From positions 1,846,986-1,910,985 of the forward strand of contig NZ_JNLL01000001.1 of the NCBI RefSeq assembly GCF_000703085.1: a DNA stretch of 64,000 bases, read 5' to 3'. The DNA is from Persephonella sp. KM09-Lau-8. Lineage in GTDB: Bacteria > Aquificota > Aquificia > Aquificales > Hydrogenothermaceae. Below the pieces are notes generated by a model that was not told the origin of the DNA, did not search any database, and saw only the letters and a program-made list of their open reading frames with translations. Shown piece after piece: positions 43,240 through 51,830 of the stretch. A program made the position numbers and the translations under genes. How positions within the stretch are numbered: the stretch's first letter is position 1; each line of letters begins with the position of its first letter.

Positions 43240-43602
43240 TTACTTTGTATCTAACTTAAGGATTAAATCAACAATTTTTTCTGCTTTTTCTTTATTGACT
43301 CCATGTTGGGCTGGCATGTATGCCATTTTAACTTTTATTCCGTATTTTTTGCCCAAATTTTGCCATTTCATCATTGAACCACCTAATATGCTTTTAACAA
43401 GAGTTTCTTTTGCATTTGGTTTTCCTTTGTATTCTTTTGCTATTACTCTATAAGGTGGTCCTGCTACTACTTTATCTACTGCATGGCAACCGCCACATCC
43501 GTACTCTTTTGCAAGTTTTTCAACCTGCTGGGCCAAATCCCCTGCTGAAGCCGCTGAAGCAATCAGACCAACCGCTGCAAGTGCAGACAGGAACTTCTTC
43601 AT
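43240..43602 (-). CDS. Monohaem cytochrome c, likely NosZ electron donor
   Basis: 120 aa. Signal peptide to ~residue 20, CGGCH haem motif near residue 35-39, GPPYRVIAKEYKGK, and Met ligand in KMAYMPAQHG. A c551-like carrier. First gene of the nosZ operon and about 60-70 bp after an Fnr-type box. It may replace the C-terminal cytochrome domain of some clade II NosZ enzymes. Confidence 0.88.
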   Translation of the reverse strand: MKKFLSALAAVGLIASAASAGDLAQQVEKLAKEYGCGGCHAVDKVVAGPPYRVIAKEYKGKPNAKETLVKSILGGSMMKWQNLGKKYGIKVKMAYMPAQHGVNKEKAEKIVDLILKLDTK

Positions 43603-43660
43603 ACTAACACCTCCCTTTTTAGTCCTTTATTTAACCTAATGGGCAAAGGAGATTTATGCA

Positions 43661-43674
43661 TTGACTAATATCAA
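43661..43674. promoter_or_regulatory. Fnr-type box between the nos operon and its regulator
   Basis: TTGACtaatATCAA, one base off the perfect TTGAT-N4-ATCAA. It is centred 42-47 bp from the likely start sites on both sides: a -10-like TAAAT at ~43628-43633 on the minus strand, and TATTAT at 43700-43705 on the plus strand. That is close to the class II activator position for each gene. The start sites are inferred, not mapped. Confidence 0.7.
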
Positions 43675-43742
43675 GGATTGATTGAAATTAATTATGGATT
43701 ATTATTAAGCAAAATATTAACATTAGACTTTCGGAGAAAAAT

Positions 43743-44375
43743 ATGAAAGTGGATATCTTTTCTTCTTTAAAAGGTCAAGAATCTGAAAATCTTCAAAAAA
43801 TATCCTATCTCCGAAAGTTTAAAAAAGGAGATATTATTTTTTATGAAGGGGATATACCTGAGTTTATATACTATGTTGTAAATGGTGTAGTTAAGGTTTT
43901 TAAAACGAATTTTAATAATGGAAAGGATATGACCTTAAATTATATACTTCCTGGTTCATTTGTTGGGGAATTTGCCGCAATAAAGGATATTCCATTTCCA
44001 ATTTCTGCTGAAATGGAGACAGATGGAGAGATTTTATTAATTGAGAAAAAACCATTTTTTAATATGCTTAAAGAAAATTTTGAATTAGAATGGGAATTTA
44101 TGAAATATCTTGCCTGTAAAATTCAAAAAAATTATGAGTATTGTGAAAATCTTGTTGAGAAAAATGTGAAAAAGAAAATTCTTAAATTTTTAAGAGACCA
44201 TGAGGATTTATTTTTTACACTGAATAAAAACAAAATTGCTTCTATCTTAAATGTGTCTCCAGAAACCCTATCCAGAACATTAAAAGAACTCAAAGAAGAA
44301 GGCCTGATTATTGAAAGAACGGTTATAAAGGTCAATAAACAAAAAATACAGGAAATTTTAGGAGATATGCAATAA
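43743..44375 (+). CDS. Crp/Fnr-family regulator, likely nos regulator
   Basis: 210 aa. Cyclic-nucleotide-type beta-roll (residues ~5-120: FKKGDIIFYEGDIPEFIYYVVNG), dimer helix, and a winged HTH (NKNKIASILNVSPETLSRTLKELKEEGLI). The recognition helix has E-x2-S-R (PETLSR), the Fnr signature for TTGAT half-sites, and such sites occur at 43661, 35856 and 35873. The N-terminal Cys cluster of oxygen-sensing FNR is absent, which favours a DNR/NnrR-like nitrogen-oxide sensor (inference). Divergent from the nos operon. Confidence 0.85.
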   Translation: MKVDIFSSLKGQESENLQKISYLRKFKKGDIIFYEGDIPEFIYYVVNGVVKVFKTNFNNGKDMTLNYILPGSFVGEFAAIKDIPFPISAEMETDGEILLIEKKPFFNMLKENFELEWEFMKYLACKIQKNYEYCENLVEKNVKKKILKFLRDHEDLFFTLNKNKIASILNVSPETLSRTLKELKEEGLIIERTVIKVNKQKIQEILGDMQ

Positions 44376-44376
44376 A

Positions 44377-44396
44377 AAGGGGCATAAAAGCCCCTT
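44377..44396. terminator. Bidirectional terminator between the Crp/Fnr gene and nrdA
   Basis: AAGGGGC, a 6-nt loop, GCCCCTT: a 7-bp perfect stem in the 24-bp gap between the two convergent genes, flanked by A-run and T-rich sequence. Confidence 0.8.
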
Positions 44397-44399
44397 AGT

Positions 44400-46799
44400 T
44401 TATTCACAGCTTGGACAGATTTTATTTAGAAGCGGGTCTGTTGGACAGGCTTCTATATCTCCAGATTTAACTTTATCTACAACCTCATCTCCATATTTTT
44501 CCCTTGCCATTCTTTCAATTTCTTGAATGTCCTCTTCTGCTGTTGTTTGTAAAACTTCTTCTTTTGCTTTTCTAAGACCAAATCCTCTTCTTGCTCCTCT
44601 TTTGTTAACCTTTTGTGTGTATTTTTCACCTTTGACTGTCTTATCGATAAAGCAGTAGTATGTGGATTTAAGACCTTTTTCCCAGGCATACATATAGATA
44701 TCAAACATATCTCCTCTGAGGTCTTCTTCTATATAAATGGATTTGGATACTGCCTGGTCAACATATTTCTGGAATGCTGCTGCTATATCTATCTGTCTTT
44801 TTGGATGTATCTCATAAGCACCTTTAAACAGTGCTTTATTAATCTTGCCATCTAACTCATCTATATACTGGATTGAGCCACCGTTTGCTTTAATCTTTTC
44901 TGCCATTTCTTCATTCCACATATCAAGCTCTTCAAGCTTTTTCATAAGTTGTTTGTTCACAACAATAAACTTACCTGAGAGTGTGTCCCTTGAATAAACA
45001 TTGGAGAAATAACTGTCAATTGAGGATGTTGTTCCAGCAATTATTGAAATAGATGCTGTTGGTGCAATTGCAAGTAAGACTGCATTTCTTCTTGGTGGAT
45101 ATGGATAAGGTTTGCCTTTTTCTTTCATCTCTTCGTAGTGTGGGAATGCACCTTTTTCTTCTGCCAGTTCTTCAGACTTGGCATAAGCAGTATCCCTCAT
45201 AAATTTAGCCACTTTTTCGGCAAACTCTACAGCTTCATCGCTGTCATAAGGTATACCAAGCTCTACCAGTGTTTCTGCAAATCCCATGAGGCCAATTCCC
45301 AGAGGTCTTAAGTCCATTGTATTTCTACGGGATTCTTCTGATGGATAGAAGTTTTTGTCCAGAATATTATCAAGTGCCATAACCATTGTTTCTATTGTGT
45401 CTTTCAACTTATCCCAGTCTATATCTGTTTTGTCTTCATTTAAGTGCTTTGATAGATTAACAGATGCAAGTGTACATACAGCTGTGCTTTCTGTGGAGTT
45501 TGGAATACTTATCTCAGTACATAAGTTGGATGAGTTTATAACACTATATTCTGGGCATGGGTTGTGTTCGTTATGTCTGTCTTTAAATGTGAGCCAGGGA
45601 TGACCTGTTTTGGCCAGTTTGAACAGATATCTTTTGAACCAGTCCTGTGAATCTATCTTTTTCCAGAGTTTTAGTTTTCCTGTTTCTGCTTTTTCTATAC
45701 ATTCAAAGTATTTTTTAGTGAACTCATCTCCCCAGCTTTCAACGAGTTCAGGACATTCTGCAGGGTCAAATAGATAAAGAGGCTCTCCTTCTTTAATTCT
45801 TCTCATTATTTCGTCTGGCATCCAGACAGCAGTATTCAAAGATGGTGTTCTGAAATATGGATTTCCTGTTGTTTCCCTCAAGTCTAAGAAAGCATCTATA
45901 TCATAATGCCATGGTTGCATATACATAACCTGTGAGCTTCTTCTTCTACCACCCTGTTGTATGGCATTTACGATGGTGTCGAATATTTTGATAAATGGTA
46001 TTGGCCCTGAGGATTTTGCATTCAAGGAATGTATTTTTGAGCCTGTTGCTCTAAGCCTTGTAACGTCGGTTCCAACACCTCCTGCATATTTTGCAAGGAA
46101 GGCAGTTTCCTTGGCTTTGTCCATTATTGACTCAAGAGAATCATCTATGACGTTCACATAACAGCTTGAATACTGGTTTGTGGAAGTTCCTGAGTTATAA
46201 AGGGTTGGTGTAGAGTGGAGGTATTCCAGTTTAGAGATTTTGTTATAAACTTTCAGGACTTCTTCCTCATTATTACCAATTCCCATTGCAACTCTCATAA
46301 AGAACCACTGGGGTTTTTCTATTATGTTTCCTTCTCTGTCTCTTGTGAAATATCTGTCTTTCAGGGTTGTCATTCCAAAGTAATCAAGAAGTGCATCCCT
46401 TGAGTAATCAATGTTTTTCTCCAAATAATCTATATCAAAATCCAGTAGCTCTTTTTTATAGAGTCCCTCTTTTACACCAAACTCAATAGCCTCTTTGAAA
46501 GAGCTAAATCTTTTGTCTATCTCCCTATTAATCAATTTTAAAAGCTGTTTTGCAGCAAGAGTATCGTATATGTAATGTTTTGGAATTAGCTGTTCAATAG
46601 CTTTTAAGACAAGTGTATCAAGTTCCTGTGTTGTAACCCTTTCAGGTATTTTTAAATCAAGCTCTTTTGCAACTTTGAACACGATTTCATAATCATCAGG
46701 GATATCCATTCCCTCAAGAAGAGCAAATATAGCATTAATTAGCTTTTTCATCTGGAATTTTTCTTCTGTTCCATCCCTCTTCACAACTATCCTTTGCAT
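44400..46799 (-). CDS. nrdA: Ribonucleotide reductase class I large subunit
   Basis: 799 aa. N-terminal ATP-cone (residues ~1-95; VKRDGTEEKFQMKKLINAI), then the barrel with the active-site set SSCYVNV, NSSNLCTEIS (N-x-C-x-E) and AVCTLASVNL. The tail ends in KICPSCE, the shuttle Cys pair. Reduces ribonucleoside diphosphates with NrdB. The gene is separated from nrdB by a homing-endonuclease gene, yet is intact. Confidence 0.95.
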   Translation of the reverse strand: MQRIVVKRDGTEEKFQMKKLINAIFALLEGMDIPDDYEIVFKVAKELDLKIPERVTTQELDTLVLKAIEQLIPKHYIYDTLAAKQLLKLINREIDKRFSSFKEAIEFGVKEGLYKKELLDFDIDYLEKNIDYSRDALLDYFGMTTLKDRYFTRDREGNIIEKPQWFFMRVAMGIGNNEEEVLKVYNKISKLEYLHSTPTLYNSGTSTNQYSSCYVNVIDDSLESIMDKAKETAFLAKYAGGVGTDVTRLRATGSKIHSLNAKSSGPIPFIKIFDTIVNAIQQGGRRRSSQVMYMQPWHYDIDAFLDLRETTGNPYFRTPSLNTAVWMPDEIMRRIKEGEPLYLFDPAECPELVESWGDEFTKKYFECIEKAETGKLKLWKKIDSQDWFKRYLFKLAKTGHPWLTFKDRHNEHNPCPEYSVINSSNLCTEISIPNSTESTAVCTLASVNLSKHLNEDKTDIDWDKLKDTIETMVMALDNILDKNFYPSEESRRNTMDLRPLGIGLMGFAETLVELGIPYDSDEAVEFAEKVAKFMRDTAYAKSEELAEEKGAFPHYEEMKEKGKPYPYPPRRNAVLLAIAPTASISIIAGTTSSIDSYFSNVYSRDTLSGKFIVVNKQLMKKLEELDMWNEEMAEKIKANGGSIQYIDELDGKINKALFKGAYEIHPKRQIDIAAAFQKYVDQAVSKSIYIEEDLRGDMFDIYMYAWEKGLKSTYYCFIDKTVKGEKYTQKVNKRGARRGFGLRKAKEEVLQTTAEEDIQEIERMAREKYGDEVVDKVKSGDIEACPTDPLLNKICPSCE

Positions 46800-46819
46800 G
46801 AATAACCTCCTTGTATTAT

Positions 46820-47770
46820 TTAACTCTTTAAAAACTTTTCAAAAACAGCTTTTTTTCTTTCTAAATAAATAGGAGCATTCTGATATAGTTTTTTATAGAA
46901 TTTATAAATGAGTTCTTTCTTTTGTTTTCCTACTTTAATTTCATAAATGTTAGTTGATTTTATTTTTTTTATGAATTTATCTTCTATTTCCATAAAATCA
47001 GAAAAAGTTTCACACACACTTTTTGTTCCGCACAAGCTTATGTAAAAGACTTTACCTGATACAAAGGCAGAACCATCAGCATCAAAAAGACCTAAAATTG
47101 CAGCTTGTTTTAAAAAATTTTTTTTAAAATCAGGAATATAAGCTTTATTTGTCTTGTCTTTAACAGGAAAACCGTTTTCTTTTAAATTTTCAACCAAAGT
47201 TTTACTTGCAACTCTAAGAATATAGGATTTCCTTTTTTTATCGTATTTTATAGGTATATTTCTGTCTTGGAATCCTAAAAACTTTACAAACTTTATAATA
47301 TGGGGATAATCTTTTTCCGATAATCCCAAAATTAGTTCTCTTATATTTCGTTTAATATCATATCTTATATGACCGTCTCCCATTAAAAATCCAAACCAGT
47401 AAGCCTGTTCAAATGTTTCTATTTTGTTAAATACGTATTCATTAAAATTGTATTTTCTTTCACAAGCTTTGCTGCAAAATTTTTGTTTCTCAAAAACTTT
47501 GTTAACTTTGAAAACTTTTCCACATTTTTGGCATATACGTTTTTTTAAATTTTCCTTGCACGTGTGACAATAAAATTGACGTGGATTATGCCCTTTAAAA
47601 TTTTTTCCGCAATTTTTACATTTCAAATTATAAGATCTATTTTCACTCCTATATTTAATACTGCACTCAAAACTGCAGAACTTCCTTTTTATATTTCCAA
47701 GAAATTCCTTTCCGCAATAAAAACATACTTTCTTATAAAAATAGCCTTTTTCCGTTTTAACCATTTTCAT
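46820..47770 (-). CDS. Free-standing LAGLIDADG homing endonuclease with zinc fingers
   Basis: 316 aa from ATG 47770; the frame is open to 47827 inside nrdB. Residues ~10-105 hold three CxxC...CxxxC or CxxC units (C16/C19/C32/C36; C51/C54/C68/C71; C80/C83/C99/C103), likely DNA-binding zinc fingers. Two LAGLIDADG motifs follow: FGFLMGDGHI (~126-135) and ILGLFDADGSA (~225-235), each with its acidic residue. No intron or intein is around it; nrdB and nrdA are both complete. No Shine-Dalgarno. More AT-rich than its neighbours. Confidence 0.88.
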   Translation of the reverse strand: MKMVKTEKGYFYKKVCFYCGKEFLGNIKRKFCSFECSIKYRSENRSYNLKCKNCGKNFKGHNPRQFYCHTCKENLKKRICQKCGKVFKVNKVFEKQKFCSKACERKYNFNEYVFNKIETFEQAYWFGFLMGDGHIRYDIKRNIRELILGLSEKDYPHIIKFVKFLGFQDRNIPIKYDKKRKSYILRVASKTLVENLKENGFPVKDKTNKAYIPDFKKNFLKQAAILGLFDADGSAFVSGKVFYISLCGTKSVCETFSDFMEIEDKFIKKIKSTNIYEIKVGKQKKELIYKFYKKLYQNAPIYLERKKAVFEKFLKS

Positions 47771-47780
47771 AATAAATATT

Positions 47781-48770
47781 TTAGAAATTCTGGTATTCTG
47801 TATTGGATACTTCAAAGAAATTAACAATTTTCTTCACATCTTCTTTTTGCAAGAACTTAAGTGGGTTCTGGTCTATTTTGAACTGAGGATCAAATCCAAG
47901 CTCTTCCAGTCTTCTGTCAGCTATATATTTCATATATTTTTCCAGTTCTTTGTAAGAAACACCGAATATAGTTGTTCCTCCGAATTTTGTTTTCAGGTAA
48001 TTAAGCTCCAGTTCAACAGCATCAATAATTGTCTCTCTAATATTGTCAACAAACTTTTCATCATCTACTATTTCAGGATTTTCCTCTACGATGGTAAGTA
48101 TAGCCTCTATACCATTTTGCAGGTGCAGGGATTCATCAATCAGTATTAATTCAACTCCTGAAACAACATTTTTCATCTTTCCTGTGTCTTTCATAGCAAA
48201 GAAATGGGCAAATGCAGAGTAGAAGAACATACCTTCTTGAATAATATTGTTTAGCAGTATTGCCGTTAATATCTGTTTCTTACCTTCCAGTGTGTCAGGG
48301 TCAGCCTTTCCATAAGTAATTCTATCAACGGCTCTAATAATAAGCTCCTGCTTCTCCTGAAGTAATTTATCCTCCAGTGTTATGTTATAAATTCTTTTTC
48401 TGTCCATCTCGAAGGAGTTAAGAATTATCTCAAAAAAGTCTGAGTGAATATTTTCCATAAACATCTGTGTAGAAAAACTCATCTTTGCATAAGGGTCAGT
48501 TAGAACAGGGAAGAATCCATTCCCCAGAACATTCTGAACCAGCAGCTCAGAAGAAGCGAAGTAGCCCACAGATGTATCGAACAGATCTTTCTCTGTAGGT
48601 GTTAAAGATTTGTAATCAAGGACATCCTGTTGTATATTTAATTCCTCAGGAAACCAGACAGCTTTTTTCTGTTTGGTGTATATCTCTTTGAATACGGGAT
48701 ATCTTGGGTTTTCAGAGAGCCTGATATTATCTCTAACTGATGTTTTTCCAATGAACTGTAATTTTTTCAT
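47781..48770 (-). CDS. nrdB: Ribonucleotide reductase small subunit, class Ic-like
   Basis: 329 aa from ATG 48770 (AGGAGG at 7 bp). Metal ligands are all present: E75, E106/H109 (ENIHS), Glu in QEGMFFY, and DESLH. Aligned with E. coli R2, E75 stands in place of Asp84, and F113 (ENIHSDFF) stands where the radical Tyr122 should be. Both changes mark the Chlamydia-type class Ic enzymes with a Mn/Fe cofactor. Codon F113 is at 48432-48434. Transcribed ahead of the endonuclease and nrdA from a promoter with two NrdR boxes. Confidence 0.93.
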   Translation of the reverse strand: MKKLQFIGKTSVRDNIRLSENPRYPVFKEIYTKQKKAVWFPEELNIQQDVLDYKSLTPTEKDLFDTSVGYFASSELLVQNVLGNGFFPVLTDPYAKMSFSTQMFMENIHSDFFEIILNSFEMDRKRIYNITLEDKLLQEKQELIIRAVDRITYGKADPDTLEGKKQILTAILLNNIIQEGMFFYSAFAHFFAMKDTGKMKNVVSGVELILIDESLHLQNGIEAILTIVEENPEIVDDEKFVDNIRETIIDAVELELNYLKTKFGGTTIFGVSYKELEKYMKYIADRRLEELGFDPQFKIDQNPLKFLQKEDVKKIVNFFEVSNTEYQNF

Positions 48771-48790
48771 GGCTACTCCTCCTGTAGAAG

Positions 48791-48844
48791 ACACTATATA
48801 TAGTGTTTTTATTTAATGATACCCCTACATGTTGTATATGTCAA
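48791..48844 (-). promoter_or_regulatory. nrdB promoter with two NrdR boxes
   Basis: On the minus strand: TTGACA (48839-48844), 17-bp spacer, TATCAT (48816-48821). NrdR box 1, ACACTATATATAGTGT (48791-48806), is a perfect match to the palindromic consensus acaCwAtATaTwGtgt. Box 2 at 48822-48837 (CCCCTACATGTTGTAT) keeps the core C-w-A...T-w-G and fills the promoter spacer. Centres are 31 bp apart, the usual helical spacing of NrdR sites, so the pair should repress RNR expression when dATP is high. Confidence 0.88.
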
Positions 48845-48968
48845 ATTAAAAATTTTCTAAAAAAATGAATAACTTTTGTTTTCAGAGGTAATATTAATTT
48901 TCGGATAGTATTGAAATTTATGAAAAAATTTTTTAAAGTTAGTTATACCTAACTCCAATGGGGGAATC

Positions 48969-49856
48969 ATGGAAAAAGTTGTATGTATATATCATGGTAA
49001 TTGCACAGATGGGACAACAGCTGCAGCAGTATTGTTAAAAAAATATCCTGATTGTAAGTTATTCCCCTTTGAACATGGATATGATGATGATATGCTGAAT
49101 CAGCTCTTTGAAAATGTAGATAAAGAGACTGTTGTTTATATAGTTGATTTTTCCCTGAGAAAAGAGGATTTAGAAAAACTTCTTCAAAAAGCAAAAAAAG
49201 TTATAAACATAGACCACCACATCAGCGTAAAGGAAATTCTTGAGGAAACTGCGAAAAAATATCCAAACTTTGAGTATATATTTGATAATACCAAATCAGG
49301 AGCTTCACTGACATGGAAATATATATTTGGTTCTGAACCACCATGGATTATTAAATATGTGGAAGACCAGGACATCTGGACATGGAAATATGGAGAGAAG
49401 ACCAAATATGTAAATCTTTATCTACTGCCTTTAACAAATAAACCAGAAGAGATACTAAAACTTTTTGATGAACCTGTTGAGGAGCTAATAGAAAAAGGCA
49501 AAGTAATTGCTTCATTCTCAGACTATTTAATAAACAGATTTGTAGAGAGAGCAAAAGAAACCCCTTTAAAAATAGGAAACTATACAGTCAAAGGCTTTAA
49601 TACTAACTTTTTCCAGTCAGAAATTGGGAATATACTTGCCACAAAATATGATCAGGCTGTTGCTCTGTTTAACTTCTCAGGCACGGATGTTAAATTTAGT
49701 TTTAGGAGTAATACAGGCCAGAAACCAGATGCCCTTGATTTAGCACAGATTTTAGGTGGAGGCGGCCATAGAAATGCAGCAGGTGCTCTCGTCCCTGTAG
49801 ATGAGTTTTTTAAAATGATTGAAATGGCAATGGAGGAAAAAAGTAATGTTCACTGA
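48969..49856 (+). CDS. DHH/DHHA1 family phosphoesterase
   Basis: 295 aa. DHH domain: YHGNCTDGTTAAAVLL, YIVDFSLRKEDL, INIDHHISVKE (DHH motif). C-terminal DHHA1 GGGGHRNAAGA. Such enzymes cleave short oligonucleotides or cyclic dinucleotides; the substrate is not clear. AATGGGGGAATC precedes the ATG. The TetR gene begins inside its last codons. Confidence 0.85.
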   Translation: MEKVVCIYHGNCTDGTTAAAVLLKKYPDCKLFPFEHGYDDDMLNQLFENVDKETVVYIVDFSLRKEDLEKLLQKAKKVINIDHHISVKEILEETAKKYPNFEYIFDNTKSGASLTWKYIFGSEPPWIIKYVEDQDIWTWKYGEKTKYVNLYLLPLTNKPEEILKLFDEPVEELIEKGKVIASFSDYLINRFVERAKETPLKIGNYTVKGFNTNFFQSEIGNILATKYDQAVALFNFSGTDVKFSFRSNTGQKPDALDLAQILGGGGHRNAAGALVPVDEFFKMIEMAMEEKSNVH

Positions 49857-50445
49857 AAACATGGAAAATCTGACAACCAAAGAAAAAATAGTCAGAATAG
49901 GTGCAGAAATAATAGTTAAAGAAGGTTTAAGAAAATTTACTGCAAAAAATATAGCCGATAGACTGGGAATTACAGATGCTGCCATTTTCAAACATTTCAA
50001 ATCTATGGATGAGATAATTCTGGAAATTATTAATGGTTATGTTTCCCAGTGTTCAAGGAGTGCTATAGAAGCTGTTGAAAAAGGAGAAACTGTCAAAGAA
50101 AAACTGGAATTTTTATTAAAGGCACATATAAAGGTTCTTGAAGAGACAAGGGGAGCAGTTCCTGTTTTATGTTTTGAATTTTCAAGGTCAGAGGATTCAC
50201 AATTTAAGGAGCTTCTTAATGAATTTGTAAAAAGCTATAAAGAAAAAATTTCAGCTATAGTTAAACAGGGTCAGGAAGAAGGATGTATTAAGAAAAATCT
50301 CAATCCTGAAGAAGTAGCAATGTTTTTCTTAGGCTCGATCCAGGCAAAAGTATTCGCCTACGTGATTTCTAAAAAGGAAGGTCCAATAATAGAAGACCCT
50401 GATGAATTTATAGAAATGGTATTTTACGGCATTATGGAACACTAA
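49846..50445 (+). CDS. TetR-family transcriptional regulator
   Basis: 199 aa. N-terminal HTH (KEKIVRIGAEIIVKEGLRKFTAKNIADRLGITDAAIFKHFKSMDEI) and a helical ligand domain with TetR_C pattern. ATG at 49846 is preferred (GGAGG, 9-bp spacing), overlapping the DHH gene by 11 bp; an in-frame upstream ATG at 49819 would add nine residues with no ribosome site. Target genes unknown. Confidence 0.85.
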   Translation: MFTENMENLTTKEKIVRIGAEIIVKEGLRKFTAKNIADRLGITDAAIFKHFKSMDEIILEIINGYVSQCSRSAIEAVEKGETVKEKLEFLLKAHIKVLEETRGAVPVLCFEFSRSEDSQFKELLNEFVKSYKEKISAIVKQGQEEGCIKKNLNPEEVAMFFLGSIQAKVFAYVISKKEGPIIEDPDEFIEMVFYGIMEH

Positions 50446-50513
50446 AAAAATATCTCTTGTTAAATTATCATAAAAATTATATTTTATATCTCAAAACTTC
50501 TGTGGGGAATTCT

Positions 50514-51239
50514 ATGGAAAATAATCAAGAGTGCCCTATTTGTGGTGGCCTTGGCTGGATTATTAAAGAAAATGGTGTTAAAAAGTGTGTTTGCAGGTAT
50601 TCTGACATAACTGATACAATCTTCAGGAGAATGAATATCCCCAATAGATATAGAGATAAAGATTTATCCAATTTTATTCCTGATAAAAAATACGGACATA
50701 CATTTATCCTGACCAGAATTGAGGATTATATAAATTCAGATGACTATCTAAAGGGAAAAGGCCTTTTTCTTGTTGGAAAACCAGGTGTTGGGAAAACCCA
50801 TCTGGCTGTTGGTATTCTAAAGGAATTTTTTAGAAGAAAAGGGATTGTAGGGCTTTTTTATGATACCCGTTCACTTTTGTTTAAGCTTAAATCTTCCTTT
50901 GATGGTTCAGCTTCAGCGAGGGAAATTCTTGAAGAAGTAGTAGAGACTCCGATTCTTGTCCTTGATGACCTTGGCTCAGAGAGGCTTTCAGACTGGGCAA
51001 GGGATATCTTACACTATATTATTATTAACAGATATAATGAATTAAAACCGATAATAATAACATCAAATATTGAACTGAAATCCCAGAAAAAAGGAGATGA
51101 GGACATACTGGAAAACACACTGGAAGAAAGAATGGGAAGTTCTATAGCTTCCCGATTATCCGAAATGTGCGAAGTCTTACCTGTAAAAGGTGAGGATAAA
51201 AGGGGAAGTAGATTAACAATAAATGAGGTAAAGAGATGA
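50514..51239 (+). CDS. DnaC/IstB-like ATPase, helicase-loader type
   Basis: 241 aa. N-terminal zinc knuckle ([21 protein letters not shown]), then an AAA+ core with Walker [14 protein letters not shown] and Walker [11 protein letters not shown]. This architecture is that of DnaC/DnaI-type loaders of the replicative helicase, rather than IstB, since no IstA transposase is near. Start chosen at 50514 (GTGGGG upstream). Overlaps hisB by 4 bp. Confidence 0.82.
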   Translation: MENNQECPICGGLGWIIKENGVKKCVCRYSDITDTIFRRMNIPNRYRDKDLSNFIPDKKYGHTFILTRIEDYINSDDYLKGKGLFLVGKPGVGKTHLAVGILKEFFRRKGIVGLFYDTRSLLFKLKSSFDGSASAREILEEVVETPILVLDDLGSERLSDWARDILHYIIINRYNELKPIIITSNIELKSQKKGDEDILENTLEERMGSSIASRLSEMCEVLPVKGEDKRGSRLTINEVKR

Positions 51240-51820
51240 GAACAGCCACAATAAAAAGGGAAACAAGAGAAACACAGATAGAACTTTCTATAAATCTGGA
51301 TGGAACAGGGAAATATAACGTTGATACCCCTGTAGGTTTTTTAACTCATATGTTAGAAACATTTTCAAAGCACTCTTTGATAGACCTTGAAGTTATGGCA
51401 TCTGGAGATATACATGTAAGCCATCATCATACTGTAGAGGATGTTGGAATTGTTCTGGGTATGGCAATAAAAGAGGCTTTAGGGGACAAAAAGGGTATTA
51501 GAAGATTTGGAAGTGCGATAATACCTATGGATGAAGCCCTTGCAATGTGTGCTGTAGATTTATCTGGCAGGCCATTATTCTTCTATGATGATATGGGATT
51601 AAGGGGGAAAATTACAGAGTTTGATTTTGAGCTTATGGAAGAGTTTTTTAAAGGACTTGTTCTGTCTGCAGGGATAACAGTTCATCTTAAAGCCCTTGCT
51701 GGAAAAAATCTTCACCACATTGCTGAATCTCTTACAAAAGCACTGGCCGTGGCATTGAGAAATGCTATAGAAAAAGACCCAAGAAGAACAGATACTCCTT
51801 CAACAAAAGGAAGTTTGTAA
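51236..51820 (+). CDS. hisB: Imidazoleglycerol-phosphate dehydratase
   Basis: 194 aa monofunctional HisB. Metal motifs [15 protein letters not shown] and [19 protein letters not shown], plus [17 protein letters not shown] and the closing [14 protein letters not shown]. Sixth step of histidine synthesis. ATG overlaps the DnaC-like gene stop (ATGA). Other his genes are not in the window. Confidence 0.96.
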   Translation: MRTATIKRETRETQIELSINLDGTGKYNVDTPVGFLTHMLETFSKHSLIDLEVMASGDIHVSHHHTVEDVGIVLGMAIKEALGDKKGIRRFGSAIIPMDEALAMCAVDLSGRPLFFYDDMGLRGKITEFDFELMEEFFKGLVLSAGITVHLKALAGKNLHHIAESLTKALAVALRNAIEKDPRRTDTPSTKGSL

Positions 51821-51830
51821 GGAGACAGGT

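Noticed and set aside
46820..47827. Group I intron or intein around the LAGLIDADG gene
   Set aside because: nrdB and nrdA are each complete and separate; no extein junction or intron core motifs flank the gene, so a free-standing gene fits better.
50514..51239. IstB transposition ATPase of an IS21 element
   Set aside because: No IstA transposase or inverted repeats nearby, and the zinc-knuckle N terminus fits a DnaC/DnaI-type loader.
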